Positions 8,303 to 14,969 of a stretch of 23,230 nucleotides of DNA are shown piece after piece. The DNA lies in IMG/VR virus record IMGVR_UViG_3300025130_000009, positions 1 to 23,230 of that record. One strand, written 5' to 3'. The notes under the pieces were generated by a model. The model did not search any database, was not told the origin of the DNA, and saw only the letters and a program-made list of their open reading frames with translations. The position numbers and the translations under genes were made by a program. Numbering within the stretch: position 1 is the stretch's first letter; every line of letters starts with the position of its first letter. The DNA comes from a virus.

Positions 8303-9046
8303 TTACCCTGCGAGGGCGCGGTAATACTTCGACTTGCCGGCGCCGGTCTTCGTCGTGTCTGCCTGGAGCTTGCCCTCAATCGAGAGCGCCGCGAAGTCGT
8401 CGCCGATGAGGTCGATCTGCTTCGCCGCGCCGATCTTGACGCGGAACAGTTCGACGTTCATGACCTTGCCGCCGTTCGCCTCGTTCACGCCCTCGAAGTA
8501 CATCTGGAGGGTGACGGCGGACGCGGTAAGCGCCTCGATGACGTTGTAGCCGGCATAGGTGTAGGTGACCTCGATGGTCGATCCCTCGGCGCCAGTGAAC
8601 GTGTCGAGGATGTAGATGCCGCCGGTCCGGACCTCGTAGTCCGTGCCCGCCGTATAGGTGACGGTCGCGCCGTCGTTCTTGACGGAGACGGTCGTCGGGT
8701 TCGGGTGGGCCAGCACCACGAGCGAGTTCTTGTAGGCGACATGCTCCTCCGACGTGACGGTCGCGCCAGCGACGGCCGTCGCCTCGCCGAACACCGCGCG
8801 AGCGAAGTTCGTCGGGTTGAGGTCGGTCATGTCGAAGGAGACCGGGATCGCCTTGACGCGGTTGACCGAGGCGTAGACGCCGCCGCCGGCCTGCGTAAAG
8901 TCCTGCTGCTCCTTCGTCTCCTCATCGAACCCAATCGTGAGCTTGGAGACGTTGCCGACGTGGACGAGGCCCCCGGTCACGCCTTCCTCTTTCGCGTAGA
9001 CCTTGCCGGCGCCAATGTAGGGGTAATAGACAACGGGTGCAGTCAT
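8303..9046 (-). CDS. Major tail tube protein (247 aa)
   Basis: A beta-rich protein directly before the tape measure (TAPVVYYPYIGAGKVYAKEEG..., LTIGFDEETKEQQDFTQAGGGVYASVNRVKAIPVSFDMTDLNPTNFARAVFG), matching the pattern of siphovirus tube subunits that polymerise around the tape measure. Residues about 100-165 look like an added beta domain (VSVKNDGATVTYTAGTDYEV ... GSTIEVTYTYAGY), resembling surface insertions in tube proteins. Two in-frame ATGs exist, at 9052 and 9046. AGGAG at 9060-9056 is 3 bases from the first and 9 from the second, so I prefer 9046. The ATG at 9052 overlaps the upstream stop as ATGA. Confidence 0.88.
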   Translation of the reverse strand: MTAPVVYYPYIGAGKVYAKEEGVTGGLVHVGNVSKLTIGFDEETKEQQDFTQAGGGVYASVNRVKAIPVSFDMTDLNPTNFARAVFGEATAVAGATVTSEEHVAYKNSLVVLAHPNPTTVSVKNDGATVTYTAGTDYEVRTGGIYILDTFTGAEGSTIEVTYTYAGYNVIEALTASAVTLQMYFEGVNEANGGKVMNVELFRVKIGAAKQIDLIGDDFAALSIEGKLQADTTKTGAGKSKYYRALAG

Positions 9047-9048
9047 GG

Positions 9049-9240
9049 TCATTGACTCCTAAGTTGCGGTTGAAAGACGGCCTCGTCGCCAATGACGCGC
9101 CGAAGGATCGCCGGACAGTCCGGCTGACGGGCGATGCTCGCGAGTAGCTCGGGATGGACGCGCGAGACGAGCCAGCGCATCGCGTCCACGACTTCTCCCC
9201 ATGCCTCCACGAGCGTCCTCTCGCGAGTTCCGTTCACCAT
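9049..9240 (-). CDS. Small hypothetical protein before tail tube (63 aa)
   Basis: A 63-residue, mostly helical protein (MVNGTRERTLVEAWGEVVDAMRW...). I do not recognise it. Its ATG overlaps the endolysin stop as TGATG, and its own stop overlaps the first ATG of the tube gene, so it is held by translational coupling on both sides. No membrane segment or Cys pair is present. Tail assembly chaperones usually sit between tube and tape measure, and no such gene is there; this protein is the nearest small candidate, but it lies on the wrong side of the tube gene and shows no slippery site. It could equally be a late lysis accessory. Confidence 0.65.
   Translation of the reverse strand: MVNGTRERTLVEAWGEVVDAMRWLVSRVHPELLASIARQPDCPAILRRVIGDEAVFQPQLRSQ
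9056..9060 (-). promoter_or_regulatory. Ribosome-binding site deciding the tail tube start
   Basis: AGGAG lies 9 bases before ATG 9046 but only 3 before ATG 9052. The spacing favours the second ATG as start of the tube gene. Confidence 0.6.
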
Positions 9241-9824
9241 CACGCGACCTCGCTCCGGGCCTGCTTGACGAGGCCGAGGATCTGATCGAGTAGCTCGGGG
9301 AGAACGGTGGAGCGCGCAGCCGAGACGCTCTGCTCGCTCGCGAGAAGGCAGGCCGGAACCCGGTAGAACCAGTGGTGTCCGAACTTCGAGACGTTCTTGT
9401 TGGCCGCGTAGCGCGTGCAGCGCCGCGAGACGTATTCGGCCACGACCCACGCCTCGCCGCGCGCGTCGAGGGTATCGTGCAGCGCCGCGAGCGTAGCCGG
9501 ACCGATGATCCCGTCCTGGGACGCGTGAACGATCTCTTGAAGCGCCATCGAGGCGAATCCCTTCCCCTGATTGACCGCGCAATCGAGCATGATGAACGCG
9601 AGGCGAGGCGCGAAGTCGGCGACGCGCCCGGCCGTCGGCGCCCAGTATTCGTCGGCGTAGATTTTCGCCGCCTGCGCCTTCGTCAGATTGCGGATGTCGA
9701 GGCTCGGGTGCGCCCGCTTCGAGATCCCGAAGTTGGTCTCGCCGCCCGGGTCGTCCGGGTTGTTCGCATACCCGCCCTCGATGTCCGGGCGGAGGATGAA
9801 GTCGATGGCCGCCTCGCGGATCAT
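9240..9824 (-). CDS. Endolysin, GH108-type N-acetylmuramidase (194 aa)
   Basis: Cleaves the glycan strands of peptidoglycan to release progeny. The N-terminal motif E16-G-G-Y followed by NNPDDPGGETNFGISK is the signature of glycoside hydrolase family 108, with Glu16 as the expected catalytic acid. The middle (AKIYADEYW, FIMLDCAVNQG) and the C-terminal part (DGIIGPATLAAL, KFGHHWFYRV) fit the predicted peptidoglycan-binding region of this family. Length is typical. No signal peptide is seen, so release needs the adjacent holin. ATG at 9824 overlaps the holin stop as ATGA. Confidence 0.93.
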   Translation of the reverse strand: MIREAAIDFILRPDIEGGYANNPDDPGGETNFGISKRAHPSLDIRNLTKAQAAKIYADEYWAPTAGRVADFAPRLAFIMLDCAVNQGKGFASMALQEIVHASQDGIIGPATLAALHDTLDARGEAWVVAEYVSRRCTRYAANKNVSKFGHHWFYRVPACLLASEQSVSAARSTVLPELLDQILGLVKQARSEVA

Positions 9825-10351
9825 CGGAGCGCCTCCGCCTTCGCGAGGAGTTCGGTCTTGCGGGCGCCGCTCGCGGTGCTGCCGACGTAGTAGGTCACGC
9901 AGGCGATCCAACTCGTCGCGAGCGCGCCGAGCATCGTGTAGAGGACGTCGGCGCCTTCCGCCGGGGCGCCCTTGAGCAGCAGGAAGAACAGGACGCCGAA
10001 GAACCCGAGCGTGACGATGAGCGTCAGGGCGCGCGGGGTCCAGATGTCGCCCGTCGCGACCTCGCGTTGGCGGGCGTTCGCCCGGTCCTCGTTCGCGAGC
10101 CGGTCGATGTCGACGCCGAGCGCCGCCATGTCCTTCTGGAACTGGATGCTCGCCTGCTTGAGGGCGATCAACTGGTCGGGGCTCGCCGTCTTGACCGCTC
10201 GCGCGATCTCGTCCTCGGAGACGTCGGTCTGCCCCTCGCCGAGGATCGTGTCCACGATGACCTTGGTCGCCATCCCGGCCAACGGAGTCCCGAAGGCGGA
10301 AGCGAGCGCGGGCGCTATCGTCTTGACGAGGTCTTTCCAATCAACGTCCAC
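9821..10351 (-). CDS. Holin, GTA_holin_3TM-like (176 aa)
   Basis: A membrane protein expected to open the inner membrane for the endolysin. The N-terminal 105 residues are amphipathic and mostly helical (WKDLVKTIAPALASAFGTP..., DEIARAVKTASPDQLIALKQ, ANARQREVATGD). Two hydrophobic segments follow at about 107-127 and 135-157, then a basic tail (GARKTELLAKAEALR). This layout matches my memory of the Pfam family named holin of 3TMs for gene-transfer release. Start is GTG at 10351, immediately after the upstream TGA (TGAGTG), with a GGGGGTGG ribosome-binding candidate. It overlaps the endolysin by four bases. Confidence 0.85.
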   Translation of the reverse strand: MDVDWKDLVKTIAPALASAFGTPLAGMATKVIVDTILGEGQTDVSEDEIARAVKTASPDQLIALKQASIQFQKDMAALGVDIDRLANEDRANARQREVATGDIWTPRALTLIVTLGFFGVLFFLLLKGAPAEGADVLYTMLGALATSWIACVTYYVGSTASGARKTELLAKAEALR

Positions 10352-10450
10352 TCACCACCCCCTGAACCAATCGGCGATCTGTACGACGGCGAGGAGGACG
10401 ACGAGGACCGCGCCGACGATGAAGACCGGATCTGTTCCCGTTACCGCCAT
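10352..10450 (-). CDS. Tiny membrane peptide in lysis cassette (32 aa)
   Basis: A 32-residue peptide with one hydrophobic helix at about residues 9-27 (VFIVGAVLVVLLAVVQIA), a short N-terminus and the end DWFRGW. It sits between the coiled-coil membrane protein and the holin, abutting the holin start with no gap. Position and topology suggest a holin partner, pinholin-like or antiholin peptide, but the ribosome-binding site is weak and no family is recognised. Tight packing argues for a real gene. Confidence 0.6.
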   Translation of the reverse strand: MAVTGTDPVFIVGAVLVVLLAVVQIADWFRGW

Positions 10451-10452
10451 GA

Positions 10453-10875
10453 CTAGCCGCCGTTGTGGAGCCGGTAGAAGAACTGAACGCCGGCGACGAT
10501 CAGCGCCGCGCCGACCCCGATCCCGACGACCCACGCCTTGAGGCCGGCGAGGCGCTCCGCGCATATCTGCTGCGCGTCGGCGAGCTTGCTGACCTTGCGG
10601 CTGATCTCGTCGTCCTTGTCGAAGTCCACGACCTCGTGCGACTTGAAGGCGTCGAGCATCTCCTGATGGTTCTTGTCGATGGAGGCGAGAACGTCGCGCC
10701 GCATGACGTCCATCTTGTCGCGCAGGGAATCTAAGCCCTGCCGGAGGAGGGTGATCTCTTTCTCGTGCCCTTCGAGACGTCCTTCCATCTTCGACATCCG
10801 CTCACGGAGCGGACTGATGTGCTCGTGGATGTCGATGCGAAGGCGCTCGTGTTCCATAGTTTCCTGCTCCAGCAT
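10453..10875 (-). CDS. Coiled-coil, tail-anchored membrane protein, XhlA-like (140 aa)
   Basis: Residues about 1-110 are highly charged and helical (HERLRIDIHEHISPLRERM, GRLEGHEKEITLLRQGLDSL), predicting a coiled coil. Residues about 114-134 (AWVVGIGVGAALIVAGVQFF) form a single C-terminal TM helix. This architecture resembles haemolysin XhlA-type phage proteins, and its place at the head of the lysis cassette fits a role in holin-mediated lysis. I chose ATG 10875 because it overlaps the upstream stop as TAATG and has GGAG about 10 bases before it; a longer reading starting with TTG at 10923 would overlap the upstream gene by 49 bases. Confidence 0.75.
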   Translation of the reverse strand: MLEQETMEHERLRIDIHEHISPLRERMSKMEGRLEGHEKEITLLRQGLDSLRDKMDVMRRDVLASIDKNHQEMLDAFKSHEVVDFDKDDEISRKVSKLADAQQICAERLAGLKAWVVGIGVGAALIVAGVQFFYRLHNGG

Positions 10876-11303
10876 TACGTCCCAACTCCAAGAGGTCTGC
10901 GCGCGGTAAAGGTCTCCTGCCAAATGAGAACTTGATCCGTGTAGCCGACGGGCGCTGCGTCGCTAAACTCGAAGGGGAGGCGCGTCGAATCCGGCCGCCA
11001 GCGCCACAGGGCGCCGCGAACGGAATCCGCGAGGGCGCGGAGTTCCTCAGACGCGGCCTCGCCGCGAGCGTCGCTGACGTTCTGGCACGCGATGACGACG
11101 GCGAACGACTCAACGAGGATCCGGTAGCGTTTGGCGCCGTCCTGAACCTCGATGACTTGCTCCCTCGCCGGCATGACGAACGCGGCGGGGAGGACGGGCG
11201 CCGTCGCATCCTCAAGCCCGGTGTAGTCGGCGATGCCGGCGACACGCGCGAGACTCGGGACGGCCGCTTGGAGGCGCTCGATGATGGGGGAGAGATTCAG
11301 CAC
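10875..11303 (-). CDS. Tail terminator protein (142 aa)
   Basis: A 142-residue alpha/beta protein (MLNLSPIIERLQAAVPSLARV..., PAAFVMPAREQVIEVQDGAKRYRI, VVIACQNVSDARGEAASEELRALADSVRGAL). The N-terminal helix, the central strand pair and the WRPDS...FEFSDA segment match phage tail-terminator/minor tail proteins that cap the tail tube and join it to the head. Start GTG at 11303 lies one codon after the TGA of the gp36-like gene in the same frame. It is normally followed by the tube gene, but here a lysis cassette intervenes. Confidence 0.8.
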   Translation of the reverse strand: MLNLSPIIERLQAAVPSLARVAGIADYTGLEDATAPVLPAAFVMPAREQVIEVQDGAKRYRILVESFAVVIACQNVSDARGEAASEELRALADSVRGALWRWRPDSTRLPFEFSDAAPVGYTDQVLIWQETFTARRPLGVGT

Positions 11304-11306
11304 CGT

Positions 11307-11726
11307 TCACCCCATCCTCGCCAGTAGCTCGTCAGTAAAGATGAGGTCGGAGGAGGAGACCGCTATGCCTCCGCCGGCCTCGCCATCGTTCGCCGGGAGC
11401 GCGCCGGCGATTACCGCGCGCCCCGCCGCGACGTCCTTGAGCCACGCGATAGCCTCCTCGTACCGGGAGCGAACCTCGTCGGTGACGCGGTCGTCGTACA
11501 GCATGAAGCGCGCGATGTCGCTCGCGCGGCGGACGAGATCCGCCGGGGTCGGGTCGGGGATGATGAAGCGCCCACCCAAGCGACTGTCGATCTCCGCCGT
11601 CGCGTCGGCGACGGCCAGATCGACAACCTCCTGGCCTATTTCTCCCGTGCGAGCGCGGTCGGAGAGTTGGATGATCTCCGCCTCTCCGAACCGCGTCGTC
11701 AGGTCTTCCGTTGTGCAGTAGCTCAT
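11307..11726 (-). CDS. Head-completion protein, Mu gp36-like DUF1320 (139 aa)
   Basis: The N-terminus YCTTEDLTTRFGEAEIIQLSD and the following ATAEIDSRLGGRF...RRASDIARFMLYDD are the hallmarks of the Mu gp36-like DUF1320 family. Family members form part of the head-tail connector after DNA packaging. The gene follows the major capsid gene after a 42-base gap that contains a strong GC hairpin. Length is usual for the family. No unusual residues. Confidence 0.9.
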   Translation of the reverse strand: MSYCTTEDLTTRFGEAEIIQLSDRARTGEIGQEVVDLAVADATAEIDSRLGGRFIIPDPTPADLVRRASDIARFMLYDDRVTDEVRSRYEEAIAWLKDVAAGRAVIAGALPANDGEAGGGIAVSSSDLIFTDELLARMG

Positions 11727-11735
11727 CCGGTTCGC

Positions 11736-11759
11736 CCGGGCGGGAGTTACCCCGCCCGG
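11736..11759 (-). promoter_or_regulatory. Strong GC hairpin after the major capsid gene
   Basis: A perfect 9-bp stem (CCGGGCGGG pairing with CCCGCCCGG) around a 6-base loop starts 9 bases after the capsid stop codon. On the transcribed strand it is not followed by a T-run but by GCGAACCGG, so it is not a classical intrinsic terminator. A role as mRNA 3' stabiliser, processing point or partial terminator after the most abundant gene is plausible. Confidence 0.6.
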
Positions 11760-11768
11760 ACCTCTCGG

Positions 11769-12752
11769 TTAGTTGCTCGTCTTGACCTCGACCAGAACGG
11801 CCGGGCGCAGGCAGAGCGGCAGCGGGTGCGACTGCGTGTGGACGATGTAGCCGCGCCCCATCTCCTCCTCCATGACCTTCGCGTAGTACAACTGGCCCAT
11901 CTGGCCGACGGTCTCGTTGAAGTCCGCCGGAGCCGCGAAGGTCTGGAAGGTCTGCGTGGTGCCGACCGGGAACGCCTGACCGTAGTCAGCGGTGATGAAC
12001 CGCGTCCCGTTCACGCTCGCGCGGTACTCCTCGAAGGTGATCGAGCCGAAGGTGAAGCCCTTCCGCATGTCACCGCCCAGCCTGTTCGCCGCCTCCTGAT
12101 AGTTGGCGTAGGCCTCCTTGACCTTCGCGTGGTTGACGAGCTTGTCGAAGAACTCCTGCGAGACGAGGGCGCGGACGCCGGACGCCATCTCGCCGAGGAG
12201 GTTGTCCTCGATATGGCGGACGACCTCCATGCACTTCCCGCGAACGTCGGTCGTAGACGTCCCGAGGACGAAGTCCACGGACTTCTTGACGATCCCGAAG
12301 TCGGTGAACAGGTCAACGATGGTGTTACCGCCACCGTCCACCACGACGCCCTTGAGGGCGCCCATGCGGAGATATTCGAGGGTCTGGTCGTGCTTCGCGC
12401 GGGCGGTCTCCATCCGCTGATTCAGGTACGACGCGACCGCCGCCTGACCGTCGACGCCGAACTGCCGGAGGCCGACGACGTCGTAGGGGGAGACGCGCTC
12501 GTCGTAGACGAACGACGGGACGGTGAACGTCCGGACCTTGCGCTTGCCGATGGTTCCGACCTGACCCGGGGCGCCGTACTCGGTCGCGGTCAGCAGGGAG
12601 AGCGAGCCGCCCTGCTCCTCGACCATGACGGTGTTGTTGATGACGCCCTTGACCGGGAACAGGCCAAGCTCGTTCAGGCGACCGTAGCGGTTCGGGATGA
12701 CGTTGATGGCCGCGCTTATGTCGGCCGTGGTGAAAATGCCGAAGGGGTTCAT
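11769..12752 (-). CDS. Major capsid protein, lambda gpE family (327 aa)
   Basis: HK97-fold capsid subunit of the lambda gpE type. Recognisable parts are the N-terminus (FTTADISAAINVIPNRYGRLNELGLF), the segment VRTFTVPSFVYDERVSPYDV, the central helix with MRMGALKGVV-type spacing (TLEYLRMGALKGVVVDGGGN), and the C-terminal FEEYRASVNGTRFI...YGQAFPVGT followed by VHTQSHPLPLCLRPAVLVEV. Length is close to that of lambda gpE (341). It follows the decoration protein by 11 bases. A strong ribosome-binding site, GAGGAGG, lies 6 bases before ATG 12752, consistent with high expression. A GC hairpin follows the gene. Confidence 0.95.
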   Translation of the reverse strand: MNPFGIFTTADISAAINVIPNRYGRLNELGLFPVKGVINNTVMVEEQGGSLSLLTATEYGAPGQVGTIGKRKVRTFTVPSFVYDERVSPYDVVGLRQFGVDGQAAVASYLNQRMETARAKHDQTLEYLRMGALKGVVVDGGGNTIVDLFTDFGIVKKSVDFVLGTSTTDVRGKCMEVVRHIEDNLLGEMASGVRALVSQEFFDKLVNHAKVKEAYANYQEAANRLGGDMRKGFTFGSITFEEYRASVNGTRFITADYGQAFPVGTTQTFQTFAAPADFNETVGQMGQLYYAKVMEEEMGRGYIVHTQSHPLPLCLRPAVLVEVKTSN

Positions 12753-12763
12753 GGTCGTCCTCC

Positions 12764-13150
12764 TCAGATCGCGCTACGGCAGAGAATGTTGAGCGCCTTG
12801 AGGTCAACCACTGCGGCGTCCTTCTCGCCTTGGGTGGTGACGCCGGCGCCCCATGCGAGGGCTTCGGTCGCGAGAATGGCGGGACCGCGCACGAGCGCGA
12901 CGCCCTTCTTGTCGCCCCCGCTGGCATCGACGGCGAACAGCAGGATGCCGCTCGCGGTCTGCGAGCCATCGACGGCGTCGTTGTCGTAGGCCTTGACCTT
13001 GCCCGACGCGGTCACGGTCCCGAGGACCGTTCCGGCCAGGAGGTTCTGGCCGGACAGGACCGTGACGGTCTCGCGGCAGAACTGAACCTCGGGCGCCTCC
13101 TCGTACTTGAGGAAGTCACTGAGTTGTGCGGCTTCGGTGTAGGTGGTCAT
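12764..13150 (-). CDS. Head decoration protein, lambda gpD family (128 aa)
   Basis: A 128-residue protein of the lambda gpD type, which binds the threefold sites of the expanded capsid. The pattern FCRETVTVLSGQNLLAGTVLG...GKVKAYDNDAVDGSQTASGIL is typical, as is the position between the prohead protease/scaffold and major capsid genes. Compared with lambda gpD (110 residues) it is slightly longer. ATG at 13150 has GAGGAG about 8 bases upstream. Confidence 0.93.
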   Translation of the reverse strand: MTTYTEAAQLSDFLKYEEAPEVQFCRETVTVLSGQNLLAGTVLGTVTASGKVKAYDNDAVDGSQTASGILLFAVDASGGDKKGVALVRGPAILATEALAWGAGVTTQGEKDAAVVDLKALNILCRSAI

Positions 13151-13162
13151 CCTTCAGTCTCC

Positions 13163-13513
13163 TCAAGCGTGGTAGCGAGCCTTCGCGGCCTTCGTCAGCG
13201 GGCCGTCGGAGGCCGGCTGCGCGGAGGTCGTGTCGGTGGCGGTCTGGTGGAACAGGTGCTCGGGGACCGGGGCCGCCAGCGACTTGACGAGGTTGAGGGT
13301 CGCGGCGAACTGCTCGTCGGTCATACCGAACATGACCTCCTTCTCGGCGTCCGCGAGCTTGAAGGTCGACAGCGCGGCCTCGCGCTCCGCCTTTACCTTC
13401 GCGGCGAACTTCGCCCGGAGATCGGCGATCTCGGTAGTCAGTGCCTCGTTCCGCGCTTTCTCCTCAGCGAGTTCGGCGCGGAGCGAGTCGAGTTCCTGGG
13501 TGTTGTCAGGCAT
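13163..13513 (-). CDS. Nested capsid scaffold protein (116 aa, in-frame internal start)
   Basis: Within the protease gene, ATG 13513 begins MPDNTQELDSLRAEL and is preceded at 6 bases by a perfect AGGAG, a better ribosome-binding site than that of the full gene. The product would be a 116-residue, coiled-coil scaffold protein identical to the protease C-terminus. Lambda encodes its scaffold Nu3 inside the protease gene C in the same way. The internal initiation is inferred from the site and from the domain border lying just before it. Confidence 0.65.
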   Translation of the reverse strand: MPDNTQELDSLRAELAEEKARNEALTTEIADLRAKFAAKVKAEREAALSTFKLADAEKEVMFGMTDEQFAATLNLVKSLAAPVPEHLFHQTATDTTSAQPASDGPLTKAAKARYHA

Positions 13514-14014
13514 CGGTGGCTCCTGTGGTTTGAACAAATGCGCGGAGGTGCGCGGGTCGGCGCCGACGGGGACGAACGAAAGCTCGCGCACGGCGGCGTT
13601 CTCGAAGACGGCCTCGACGTTCAGTTCGCGGCCGTTGAGGTGAACCGGCTTGCCGCCGGTCTTGCGGACGTCGGCGTTGATCCCGACGGACAGTTGAATC
13701 GGGTGGCCCGCCTTCATCAGGGCGGTCACCATCTTGCCGGCCTCGGTGACGGCGTTGAGCTTCCCGACCGCGACGAGCTTCCCGTCCTCGACCGCGAGGT
13801 CGGCAAAGCCAGCCGTCGAGCGGATCGAGTTGTCGTGGTCGATGAGGACCGGGGTCGGGTTCGATAGCTTGATCGTCGCGAGGTCGATGGCGACGTCGCC
13901 GTGGAACCCGTAGTCCGTAATGACGTCGCCGGAGTAGGCGACGGCACGGAACCGGCCGGCGGACTCCGGATCGAGGGAGACGTCGGCGGCGAAGCGAAGG
14001 AGGCTAGTGTCCAT
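13163..14014 (-). CDS. Prohead protease fused to scaffold domain (283 aa)
   Basis: Residues 1-160 resemble a caudoviral prohead protease: RFRAVAYSGDVI..., the H60-D61 pair in PVLIDHDNS, and the LSVG motif with Ser109 followed by ELSFVPVGADP. His60 and Ser109 are the likely catalytic residues by family analogy. Residues 170-230 are a coiled coil (LDSLRAELAEEKARNEALTTE) typical of scaffold domains that fill the prohead. Start choice: ATG 14014 (MDTSLL) or the in-frame ATG 14026; neither has a good ribosome-binding site, so confidence in the start is moderate. The scaffold part also has its own internal start at 13513. Confidence 0.85.
   Translation of the reverse strand: MDTSLLRFAADVSLDPESAGRFRAVAYSGDVITDYGFHGDVAIDLATIKLSNPTPVLIDHDNSIRSTAGFADLAVEDGKLVAVGKLNAVTEAGKMVTALMKAGHPIQLSVGINADVRKTGGKPVHLNGRELNVEAVFENAAVRELSFVPVGADPRTSAHLFKPQEPPMPDNTQELDSLRAELAEEKARNEALTTEIADLRAKFAAKVKAEREAALSTFKLADAEKEVMFGMTDEQFAATLNLVKSLAAPVPEHLFHQTATDTTSAQPASDGPLTKAAKARYHA
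13520..13524 (-). promoter_or_regulatory. Internal ribosome-binding site for the scaffold
   Basis: AGGAG followed by CCACCG and ATG at 13513. Spacing is 6 bases. The bases encode Gln-Glu-Pro-Pro of the protease-scaffold linker. Confidence 0.65.
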
Positions 14015-14052
14015 GCCGCGCAGCATGGGAGCCGCGCGGCCCGGCGTAAGAG

Positions 14053-14064
14053 TGACGCTCGTCA
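14053..14064. other. Short inverted repeat in the gap before the protease gene
   Basis: TGACG-CT-CGTCA, a 12-base near-palindrome in the 56-base gap between the gpG-like and protease genes. It could be an operator half-site pair, but it is short and there is no recognisable promoter around it. Confidence 0.2.
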
Positions 14065-14070
14065 GTAGCC

Positions 14071-14646
14071 CTAGACGGGCGTGAGTCGGATCAACCTCTG
14101 GATCATCTGGACGATCTCGCTCTCCATCGACGGCGGAAGGCCTCGGGAGTCGGGCAGGAACGGCCGGGCCGGGATCTTGATCGTGTAGGGGCCGGTCGTG
14201 TAGCGGACCGTCCGCGCCTTCTTGTGCCGGTCCTTCGCGAACACCGAGCGCCCCGCCGCGTTCTTCCGGAGCCGGACCCACGACGAGTAGGGCGCGCGGT
14301 TGATGGTAGCGCCGAACTCGTGAGTGGGGCCATAGACCCGGTCCGTGCCGATCAGGACGGAGTCGCCCTCGACCTTCGCGTGGAGCGAGTTCCGGAGCGC
14401 GCCGGTATCGAGGAGGATCTTGTGGCCGCCGGACCCCTTACCCTTCCGCCGCTTCGCGACAGTCGAGGACTTGAGCGGTTGCCACGGGGCGCCGTAGGGG
14501 TCATGCGAGGTCTCGAACGTCTTCAGCGACGAGTTCAGCACCAAGTCGCCGATGTCCTTGAGGAACCACCGGATGTCCCCGGATAGGCCGGCGAGGCGCC
14601 CGAGCAGGCGCGACGCCTCGGAATCTACGACCTCGACGGTGAACAT
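14071..14646 (-). CDS. Virion morphogenesis protein, Mu gpG / Phage_tail_S-like (191 aa)
   Basis: The protein contains the features of the Mu gpG-like virion morphogenesis family: an N-terminal helical part (LGRLAGLSGDIRWFLKDIG), FETSHDPYGAPWQPLK, a basic KRRKGKG stretch, ILLDTGALRNSLHAKV, YGPTHEFGATI, and a C-terminal IPARPFLP. Such proteins act at the head-tail junction or in tail completion. There is an insertion of about 30 basic residues (SSWVRLRKNAAGRSVFAKDR) before IPARPFLP. Start ATG 14646 is chosen because AGGAGG lies just upstream; a longer reading to 15006 would overlap two other genes. Confidence 0.9.
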   Translation of the reverse strand: MFTVEVVDSEASRLLGRLAGLSGDIRWFLKDIGDLVLNSSLKTFETSHDPYGAPWQPLKSSTVAKRRKGKGSGGHKILLDTGALRNSLHAKVEGDSVLIGTDRVYGPTHEFGATINRAPYSSWVRLRKNAAGRSVFAKDRHKKARTVRYTTGPYTIKIPARPFLPDSRGLPPSMESEIVQMIQRLIRLTPV

Positions 14647-14654
14647 GGCGCCTC

Positions 14655-14969
14655 CTAGTAGACCACTCCGGGGCCGCCGTCGTCGGTGTCGGCGATCTTC
14701 TGGGCGATCAGCGCGGCGTGAGCGGCCTTGAGTTGGTCGGGGACCGTGAAGAACTTGTAGAGGATGACGGCCAACTCGGCCGGGCTTCGGTACGGACGCC
14801 GGACCGGGTAGAAGGCCGGATAGGGGTCCGAGACGAGACCGCCGTCCTCGATGACCTCCTCGATGGCGTCGATGACGCGAGGGGCCATCGGCCCGGTGAT
14901 TTCTCCGGTCTCCGGGTTCCACTCGATGTAGCCGGCGAGCGGGTTGGCTGGGTCTAGGATGAGTTTCAT
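14655..14969 (-). CDS. Hypothetical phage protein (104 aa)
   Basis: A 104-residue acidic protein (MKLILDPANPLAGYIEWNPETGEITG...). Residues 8-28 look like a beta hairpin with an NPETGEI turn, and the rest is helical (VIDAIEEVIEDG, ELAVILYKFFTVPDQLKAAH). No family recognised. It overlaps the MuF-like gene stop as ATGA, and the gpG-like gene starts 8 bases after its stop, so it belongs to the head module. Confidence 0.75.
   Translation of the reverse strand: MKLILDPANPLAGYIEWNPETGEITGPMAPRVIDAIEEVIEDGGLVSDPYPAFYPVRRPYRSPAELAVILYKFFTVPDQLKAAHAALIAQKIADTDDGGPGVVY

Noticed and set aside
10876-10923. TTG start at 10923 adding 16 residues to the coiled-coil membrane protein.
   Set aside because: It would overlap the tail terminator gene by 49 bases; ATG 10875 has TAATG coupling and a better-placed GGAG.
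11667-12989. A 440-codon plus-strand frame opposite the capsid gene.
   Set aside because: Mirror frame; the capsid protein on the other strand is unambiguous.
14015-14070. Possible promoter in the 56-base gap before the protease gene.
   Set aside because: No convincing -35/-10 pair; only a short inverted repeat is present.
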